From Homalodisca vitripennis (taxonomy: Eukaryota; Arthropoda; Insecta; Hemiptera; Cicadellidae): a stretch of 64,000 nucleotides of DNA. The stretch is taken from NCBI RefSeq assembly GCF_021130785.1, contig NW_025778884.1:62001-126000 (forward strand), read 5' to 3'. The translations under genes were made by a program, and so were the position numbers. Each line of letters starts with the position of its first letter. Within the stretch, counting starts at the first letter, position 1. Positions 56,585 through 64,000 of this stretch are shown here, piece after piece. The notes under the pieces were generated by a model. That model did not search any database and was not told the DNA's origin. It saw only the letters and a list, made by a program, of their open reading frames with translations.

Positions 56585-57964
56585 AGACCCTCTTCTGGCT
56601 GATTTATACCTTCCAGTTGAACTTACACTGGGTACAGTTAAATCCAAAGTGTCACTTAAATTTGAACTACATTATGAATGTCCAGGAGCTCCACATCTGA
56701 CAACAAACTAACCACAAATATTGAGATATTGGGGATACAAGGGTAGATCAATAGGTCTAGTCTACTGCGGGAGATGACTGTTGGAGTTGGTGGAGCTCCG
56801 CCAAGTTTTAAGGGTTGTTACTTGACATAAGATAGTGCCACCTCCTGCTTGCTTTGACTGGAGAGGCTGATACAAGGCTAGCTGGCTTTCCTTTCCTCTA
56901 AGGAGACATGGCTGCCCATGGCCTTATCTCCTGGATCTTGATGAGGCTGCACCTACTCCCCAACCTTATCCATCCAGAATATTCTGCCACTCCGGAATCA
57001 CAAAAAAATTTGATTCTTCACCTACTTGTCTTGAGAGAACAAAAAAACCCTCAATACTTATGTAACATTGCCACCAACAACTCCCCTAACTTTTATATTA
57101 CTCTAAAATTGTAATGTAATTAAGACAATTTCAATCTTCAAAATAAATCGTTATTTACTGATATAAAATTAACATTCGAAAACTTGTAAAACATCATTTT
57201 TAACTGTTTTTTTGTTTCTTCTTGCTATGTAAGTTTTTGCAATTTAAAATAAATTATTGAAATAGTTTTCCCTGTCTCCTTTTAGATATTTTAAATAAAA
57301 TCTAAATGTAACCATACTATAGTGAGACAATCACTACTCTATCTCTCGGCGTACTGTTACATTAAATGTAATGCGCATGCACTGACAGATGATCCAGCGT
57401 CTATGTGCTTGTCACATCAGTCACTCCTAAAATGATGGACCACTTAGTCATATATTTTACCAGCTTGAATAGTTTAATTCATGATAGAGACATGATTCAC
57501 CCACAATGTTTCACAAAGTTTTGTCTTCTTAAGAGAACTCTGACTTCTTTCCCTTTGCTCTTTTGAGAAAGGGGGCATATAACACTAAATTTGGGAGGAA
57601 CATTTAGTAAATTTAGTGAACAATATTCCAAAAATTAGTTGTTAAGTTTAATAGTGACATAATGGCATGTAATGCTATTAAACATCCTCCACCTCCACCT
57701 ATGGGGGTTATGTAACTTACATATGGCCCATTATATTTTAGCAAAAGTATTTGTAAGAAAAAATATACAATTAATTAATGTTTATGAATTCTTTTAATAA
57801 GTTTAATATAATGTATGTAATATGAATATAGACCCAGGGATATGAAAAAATAGCACATTTATACCTTTTACACAGACACTGTTACTTTTAAGTGAAAAGC
57901 AATCACTTCTAGTTAAGTGGATTCTCTATGTATGTGACACCTAGTCTAATGCCCTACTGCTCAG

Positions 57965-58080
57965 AAGTAGAGGCTTGTTGGTCTAATAGCACTCTATCTT
58001 TTATGCTAGAATTTGGGAATATTCCAGTCTGGCTTTGGTCTCCAGTCTGAGATAAAACTGACACGATTGTCCATCCTAAA
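57965..58080 (+). repeat. possible degenerate tRNA-derived SINE
   Basis: TTGGTCTAATAGCACTCTAT, then CTAGAATTTGGGAATATTCC, follows the order of a tRNA (D-arm TGGTCTAAxGGxTAGCACTC, anticodon arm, T-arm GGGTTCGATTCC) with deletions. Too degenerate for a functional tRNA. Confidence 0.35.
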
Positions 58081-58578
58081 TTAATGAGGTTGGTTTGGAT
58101 GATATTTTATGAGATTAAGTATATTTGTTATTGTACCATATTTAATATTTATATTTGAAGTTTTGTTTACTGTTTAAATATTAAAAAGAATTTGAAATAG
58201 TTCACTTTTTAGTGAACATACTAGTCAACTGTGGCCATTGAACAAGTTTTGGTCAAATAAACATAAACTTTAAATACACTGTAGTATATAACTAATTTTA
58301 AAATTAAATGAATCAGTGATGCAGTGATGTACTACAATGTAAGTAACCAATATAAATTTGATCTTCAATATTGAACTGAATTTGCCATTAAATCAAATCA
58401 TACGAATATATATCATCTGTTTTTAACAAATAATAACATATAGTGCCAACTTAATCGAATCTTAACTGAGGTCTCATTCTGTTGAAAAGACTAATATGAA
58501 TGTTATTATTGCAAATTGTATATCTAATCATGATGAATTTTATTTTTAATTTATTTGATGTAATTATTTCAACTACAG

Positions 58579-58813
58579 ACACCAACTCCAACAAGAACTT
58601 CTGGACAAGCAAGATATGCTTGACTGCATGAAACAGAAAATGATGACTATGGAGTGCGAGAAGTACAGAATCCAATCTGAGAACTGTGAATTACAAAAGC
58701 GATTGATAATGTCACAGAAGCCCGGAGACCCACCGATGTGCAAACGTGAGCTCTACATGAAGTTGAGAGGAACATCACCTGATGCGTGCCCCATGGGGGG
58801 CAACAAGGACCTG
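58579..58813 (+). CDS. host gene exon h: coiled coil and Cys-containing tail
   Basis: Acceptor TTTCAACTACAG, donor GTATGT, 235 bp, phase 2 in, phase 0 out. It encodes RHQLQQELLDKQDMLDCMKQ, KMMTMECEKYRIQSENCELQ and KRLIMSQKPGDPPMCKRELY, then MKLRGTSPDACPMGGNKDL. The first 50 residues have strong heptad spacing. Read-through of the donor would add VCRCKQRNYR and a stop. Confidence 0.85.
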
Positions 58814-59455
58814 GTATGTCGATGTAAACAGAGGAATTATCGTTAATAACATCTAAAAATCATTAATGTACACTTACAGTAGTAAACGACATTACACAAC
58901 ATGATCTGCTTTTATTTTATTTACTTATTAAAATGCAAAATTATAACTGAATTGCTTTTGTGTAAATTTATCTTAGAATTTCTTTTCCAACATTCTTTTT
59001 TTCATTAATAATTTAACTGTAAATTTGAACAGATAACCAATTTATATTGTGCTTCCAAGAAAAAAACAAATATTTCAAGTTACAGTACAATTAAAGTTTT
59101 TAGAAAAAAATGTTTCCCGACACTGAACAGGGTTAAATTTTTAAAATATGTTTCCATGCAAATCTGTGGCATTGGATAAAATGATAGTTTAGGATCATGA
59201 AAGTTAGGGAAACTGTAATAGCTTCTCTATAACATTGGAGAATTCAAAATTCAAAGTTCAGACGAAGAAAATATAAAAACAGATTTAAGTTCAATATAAA
59301 AATGATAATCATAATCCATTGTACTGTTAGTTCATATTTGTATTTTGTAAAGTAAATACGACCTGAGTATTTTTTATTGGTGAGCTTGATATTGAAAGTG
59401 GATATACAGACTCAAATTACAAAATTATCGCTGCAGTGGCGATTGCTTGTGCTAG
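58814..59455. other. host-gene intron h
   Basis: 642 bp, AT-rich, with no other feature seen. The acceptor is TTGCTTGTGCTAG. Confidence 0.6.
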
Positions 59456-59566
59456 GAACAAGAATTGGAAAAGATGGGTGGTGATGTCAAGAATATATAT
59501 TCCGAGCTAGAATGTATGCAGAAAGAAAAACTGGCTCTGGGGTATTCTACATCAGTAAAGAAAAGG
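59456..59566 (+). CDS. host gene exon i: coiled coil
   Basis: Acceptor CTTGTGCTAG, donor GTATGT, 111 bp, phase 0 at both ends. It encodes EQELEKMGGDVKNIYSELEC then MQKEKLALGYSTSVKKR, continuing the helical character of exon h. An earlier CTGCAG acceptor at 59,436 would hit a stop in frame. No further exon was recognised before 64,000, so the 3' end of the gene is outside the window or hidden in decayed sequence. Confidence 0.78.
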
Positions 59567-61237
59567 GTATGTATGGTAAGTACAGGACTAACAGTTCAGT
59601 TAATTGTGTATCAAATATTTTTAAATCATCCACTCCATGACTATCTAAAGTTAAGAGATTAACATATCATTGTTTCTACATGAATACAACTTTTTTTGAC
59701 AAACACTCATACTTCAAGTTCGTAGTATTGGTGGAACAGAGATGATCCAAGTGGATGTGTGTGATAAGTTTTATTTTAGTTATCAAATGAAAAATTATGT
59801 AGAGTAAATACTTAATTAATATAATTTATAAATGCATTAATGTTTGTAGTTTTAGAATTGACTGTTATGAACAAAAATAATTTTTATTCGTGGAAATGTG
59901 TCATGTTTTGCTTGTTTGGTTGTCTAGATATGACAATATTGAAAATGGTGTTGATTAGCAACTTTTTGAATGAAAATAGCCCAACAGTTCCCCTCCTAAT
60001 TTGATGGCATATCCTAATCAGAACTTTCTAAACACAACACTAAACAAATAAAACAGTCCTTCCGGGTTAGTTGGAATAAATAGGTAGTTTTGTGACACCT
60101 GAAATATTATAATTTATTTATTCTCATACAATCTAAGCATATTTAATATCTCAAATACTGTTAATTATGAAATGTTTTGCAAATTTTAAGGGCATTCCCA
60201 AAAACTCTAGGTTCATGAATGGTGTTGTGAAATTTTAAAATTTGATCAGCTGCCATTTTGAAACGAAATTGCGTACCAAGCTGACCAAAAACTTAGACAG
60301 GATATTTTTATACCATCAATTATTTTATGTAGGTTCTACTTGTTGGGACTTGTTGGTATAGTTATCATTTCAACACACCTTTTTATTTAGCATATGTATT
60401 ATATAAATAAACTTTTGAACGGAAGGTGGTTTTGGGTTCTGGGGGTCATGTTCGATGAAGTTATTTATAACGTTGTCTAAGTGCTACCATGAGTATAATT
60501 GAAATAAACTGATTTTGTATACAAAATCTACCTAAATTATCCAACTTTGTGTAGTATTCTGTGAAAAGATTTGCCATTCTATGCAAAACTCTGTTGCCAT
60601 TCTGAAACATCCTTGTTGCTCACGATACAAACTGTAATTTTTATTACATTTCACCATTAGTGCTCCATTTAATGTAATAAGTAAACTCAAACTATAATAA
60701 CAAAGAAATTATTTAATTTAAATTTAATTTATTGAAGTAATTTACTTAAAAATTAGTTTGCAATTAAAAAAAGCAAAAATTTTAGTGCAGCAGTACTATC
60801 TACTTGTTATTACACAGTACTGGCTATTACTGTGCAACTTTTCTGTTGCACAATTCTGATATGGATCTATTCTCACATAAAGTCTAAAGTGGAATAAACT
60901 ATGAAAACTGGTGAAAAGTTTAAATCAAAGCATAATGATTTTACCGGAGGGGTACCGTGACCAATATTGGGGGGGGGGGGGTACGCAAAGCATATTAACA
61001 TTTTGATACTTTGAGGGGCAAGATTTTTCTTGCTCCTCCATTCGAAAATATGTCCAGATGCAACCTTACATATTTTATTAAAATACTAACTAATCTATCA
61101 TAACTGAACATAAAAACTAAACTTACTCCACTAGCTAAAACATTATTTTAAAATGAGAGTATTAAGGCTGTACATAAAGAAACAAAATACATTATATATA
61201 GATGTATCGATTTTCATCTAAACAGATTTTGTGGTTA
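59567..61237. other. stretch without a recognised gene
   Basis: AT-rich. Holds the dispersed repeat at 60,225-60,545 and a 13-bp G run at 60,969-60,981 beside GTACCGTGACC. Confidence 0.5.
60225..60545 (+). repeat. diverged interspersed repeat, copy 2
   Basis: Same ordered blocks and orientation as 19,776-20,070, for example CAGCTGCCATTTTGAAACG and GTGCTACCATGAGTATAATT. The two copies sit about 40 kb apart, near opposite ends of the recognised host gene. Confidence 0.6.
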
Positions 61238-61582
61238 GGGGCCGTTCAAGTATTACGTAAGCAGATTTATTGCAATTATTTACCCCCCCATCCCCCTTGT
61301 CAGCAAAAGTAAGCAAAGCTCTTACCCCCTCCCCCCATGCTTACGTAAACATTTGTCAATTAATGTATTGTTTTTTTAATTTTATAAAGTTATAATTATA
61401 ATTTGAAAAATAAGAAAATAGATTTAGGATAGAGATTATATTTTACTGAAACGGTATTCAACATAGAGTAAAGGACAAAAATATTATATCTTACTAACAT
61501 AACAAACATTATTTTAAATTTTTGGTACATATATTAAATTCAAATTAACAGTCTTCAGTCCATGAAACCCGAATCCATGATT

Positions 61583-63675
61583 CTAAGTTTTTGATGACAT
61601 TGGATTGCTTCGATTGCTGCTCAGTGTTGTGAGTCTGCTCGCTTTCATCCGATTTTGGAATGTCAGAATGTCTACGTCATTCTCATCGAGCCATTCAACA
61701 TCATGGTGCTCTAAATTTTGAATAATGCACATCAGTGCATTAGCACGACGAGCAGCGACTCTTACAGGTCTAACTTTCCTATCAGTGTGCGTGTTTACTT
61801 TCTTATGGATCTTTTCGATGTGACGATTTAGTGACTTGACGGAAGCATGATAAAGACCACACGTTTTGCATGTTCGACTTGATAGCCTCAATTGTACCGT
61901 CGGACAAAAATAATCGTATGGCATTTGCAGGAAATCTTTGAGTGAAGCACTTAAGCGTAGAGCTAAATTGACTGGAAGATTAAGAAATTGCCCTCCTTCA
62001 TCTAAAACCAAGTCATCAACTGTTTGTTTTACTTTTACAGGTGGTGGAAGAAACCTGTTGTCTAGTAATCTAAATAGGCCACTTCTTGGACGACAGCATT
62101 CTGTATTTCTACATTTTACAATTTGGAGCAAGTATTGGCTTTCACGCACATGTTCTGAATACCATTTAATGTTGGAAAGATCTTGTTCACCTGCCCCAAC
62201 ATATTTTGCATTAACATTATAGCCATCAATTTCCATTGAACTCCATACTTCAGCTAATACATTTCCTGCAAATTCGAAAATAGATCTTTCTAAATGTTCA
62301 TCAATTGTAACGCCACGTTCATCCAAATGAGACCCAAAATGGTCATGAGGCAATATTAAAACAGCCAGTTCCCGACTAAGAGGAGCCATTCTGCGCTCTA
62401 CTCTGTTATACGCACTTCTTCCGGGAGCATTGGTAGCTAAAAACAATGCATCGAGATCATGTCGCTTAAAGTGTTGTATAGCAAACCCTATGACTTTTTG
62501 ATAACGCGGATTTTCATCTGGCCCTCCATAAACCGTCATGATTACCACTGGTTTTACTAGTCCATGGTCAGTTTTAGCTAATGGTCGAAACTCTTCAAGT
62601 TCGAGAAGCGTCTCGAAATCCTGAGCATGAGTATTAGCAGTAGATGAACTATGCTTTCCACTTCGAATAGCGATGTATGTTGGTCCAGAATATCCAACGG
62701 CTTGCAGTTGTCCTAGCATATTGGAAGTGATTTTGATACCAGCATAAACAGATGGTATTAATTTATGACGCTCAGCGATTACCTAATCGTGATCAGGCAA
62801 TTTTATTCTATATTCCATGTGCATTAGAAGAGGTGCTTGCTTATTTGCCGCAGTTACGCCAATAGGGACTCGAGCTTTATCATCTTGAGATATGAAAAAT
62901 ACTTGATCTGGTCCTAGTATGGATGCTATGTTCTCTAAATAATGGATTGATGTTTCAGCGAACTTGCTATCTAAGTGGCTCTTGTGGTGATCAGTTTGAG
63001 CCCGAATGAGCTTAACAGGGACTGTCGATACATGTCCTCTGCAGAACTAGATTTTCTGGGAATCAAACGAAGATATGTCCCACTGCGACTAATGTCAAAT
63101 CCCATTTTACGTAATTCTTGTGTGAGTTCATCAAGAGTTTTTACGCTGCGAATTGATTCCGTTCGTCTTCTATCATCTGCTGCACTCCCAAATAAAGCTA
63201 TATCCGCGATTGTTTTCAATAGTAAAGGTTGATTGCTTTCAAGATTAGGACGTCCCACTGAATCCTTTAGAGATAGTCTTTTTTTCATTTCTGGATTTTC
63301 ATGACAAATATCTTCTAACTTTCTTTTCATACCATCCCTGTGTTTCTTCTGGGCAACTGCGTTTTGAACCTTCCTGTTTAAAGACTGTTTTGCTGTTTTT
63401 ATTTCCTCGCGTAACTTAATGATCTGTTTATCAACTTCAGCACGGCTTGGCATAGTATCTTTGGCAGAATACAAAGCATTCAGATTTTTTTCGGGTAAAG
63501 CAATCTTATTTTTCATATCTTCCTGAGAAGGTTTTGGTCTCTGTGTATCTGCATTTTTATTAATTTCGCATTGCTGTTGTGATTCATTACCGGTTTTTAT
63601 TTTATCTTCTTCCTGTTTTTTAATATTTGAAGTTGGCTGTGTAATTTGTGTTTTTTCTGCAGGTTTACAGGTTGC
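61583..63675 (-). pseudogene. element Y transposase-like protein, one stop and one frameshift
   Basis: A minus-strand exon begins at 63,675 after acceptor TTTTTATTTTTAG, giving ATCKPAEKTQITQPTSN. A charged coiled-coil part follows (LREEIKTAKQSLNRKVQNAV), then TLDELTQELRKMGFDISRSG with TYLRLIPR, an HTH-like block. A one-base shift near 63,035 leads to HVSTVPVKLIRAQTDHHKSH and VFFISQDDKARVPIGVTAAN. A TAG stands at 62,783-62,785, probably for Trp. The last part (62,719-61,583) has VGYSGPTYIAIRSGKHSSST, TVYGGPDENPRYQKVIGFAI, CRNTECCRPRSG, and a C2H2-like CKTCGLYHASVKSLNRHIEK. The QDDKA and GGPDENPR blocks look like acidic catalytic motifs of an RNase H-fold transposase. I recall this as a common uncharacterised family in arthropods but cannot name it. 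Confidence 0.65.
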
Positions 63676-63825
63676 CTAAAAATAAAAACTTTCTATGGGT
63701 TCTGCTAAAGATTCTCTTATTAAGCTACATAAATACAACATATGGCAATATATATGGTAAATACAAAACCCTATGGCTTTAAATCTAATATCTTTAAACG
63801 AGCAATTCGTTCCGGTCACAAAATA

Positions 63826-64000
63826 CAGGGTGTTATACTCTATTCAAGTAGGTATTTAAAAGAATGTAAACAATCTTGATATGTCTTTTTATTGAAATAT
63901 GCAATTATAAAATCAGATATTTGTAAAGGTGCGTACAGACATCGTGAGGCTTGCGCCGCGAATGGTTCGTCTCGCATACATCAACCTAAGGCATGCTACG
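63826..64000. other. two possible transposon ends at the window edge
   Basis: TA-CAGGGTGTTATACTC begins at 63,826 and has the form of mariner-type TIR ends seen at 12,212 and 37,907. AAGGTGCGTACAGAC begins at about 63,926 and is followed by a GC-richer segment, as at the start of many insect MITEs. Neither partner end is in the window. Confidence 0.3.

Larger units (their letters stand above)
56256..58578. other. host-gene intron g
   Basis: Holds a perfect hairpin (56,550-56,584), a GC-richer tract without clear coding sense at 56,690-57,000, and a tRNA-like repeat at 57,965-58,080. A 68-codon frame at 56,908-57,114 is not supported as a gene. Confidence 0.5.
61238..64000 (-). mobile_element. 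element Y: transposon of unassigned superfamily, left end and coding region
   Basis: A GGGGCCGTTCAAGTATTACG sequence at 61,238 looks like a terminal repeat. A TTACGTAAGCA motif at about 61,253 is repeated in inverted orientation (TGCTTACGTAA, about 61,339-61,349), with C/G-rich tracts between. The transposase-like gene begins to its right and reads toward it. The other terminus lies beyond the window, so the right limit given here is the window edge. Confidence 0.55.

Noticed and set aside
1..64000. CRISPR array, operon or other prokaryotic system
   Set aside because: No short regularly spaced repeats with unique spacers, no ribosome-binding-site-led operons; introns and transposons show eukaryotic nuclear DNA.

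Overview
This window is animal nuclear DNA: AT-rich, with spliced genes (GT-AG introns) and dense class I and class II transposons. The transposon mix (piggyBac, Tc1/mariner, hAT, PIF/Harbinger-like, Jockey/CR1-type non-LTR elements, one Gypsy-type LTR element) and the style of the coding remnants point to an insect, plausibly a hemipteran with a large genome. The species cannot be fixed from sequence alone.

One host gene can be supported. It runs on the + strand from at least 20,635 to 59,566 in nine in-phase exons of 51 to 235 bp, about 388 codons in all, with both ends outside the window or unrecognised. It encodes an acidic Ala/Glu/Gly-rich stretch followed by Lys/Glu-rich coiled-coil segments. 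I do not recognise the protein. Its introns, up to 12 kb, hold most of the mobile DNA in the right two thirds of the window.

Layout. 0.2-0.35 kb: piggyBac-like end with phased palindromes. 0.8-4.44 kb: mariner pseudogene split by a piggyBac element at a TTAA inside its fourth codon. 6.85-7.3 kb: three 155-bp tandem repeats. 8.3-10.7 kb: two non-LTR retrotransposon fragments, one with a 464-codon open reverse transcriptase. 12.1-15.5 kb: a decayed non-LTR element whose endonuclease region is split by a 967-bp foldback transposon, which itself carries a copy of a downstream piece of the same retroelement. 16.2-18.2 kb: Harbinger-like non-autonomous element. 18.5-19.1 kb: MITE. 21.3-28.8 kb: a three-level nest, hAT-A split by an unclassified TIR element ('X') split by hAT-B. 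31.4 kb: hAT MITE. 32.9-36.8 kb: hAT-C interrupted by a non-LTR fragment. 37.9-39.2 kb: a long-TIR mariner with DD41D spacing. 43.4-51.2 kb: an internally deleted Gypsy-type element with 1.3-kb LTRs, inserted in the 3' end of a non-LTR element. 53.6-55.0 kb: another non-LTR copy. 61.2 kb to the end: a transposase-like gene of an unassigned family.

Target-site duplications for most DNA transposons were read directly: TTAA, TA, TTA, and the 8-mers ATGGTATG, TATATGAC and CCTCTGGT. These make element boundaries exact and let the order of insertion be inferred. The transposons do not cooperate with the host gene in any way visible here. No rRNA gene, CRISPR array or intact tRNA gene was seen.
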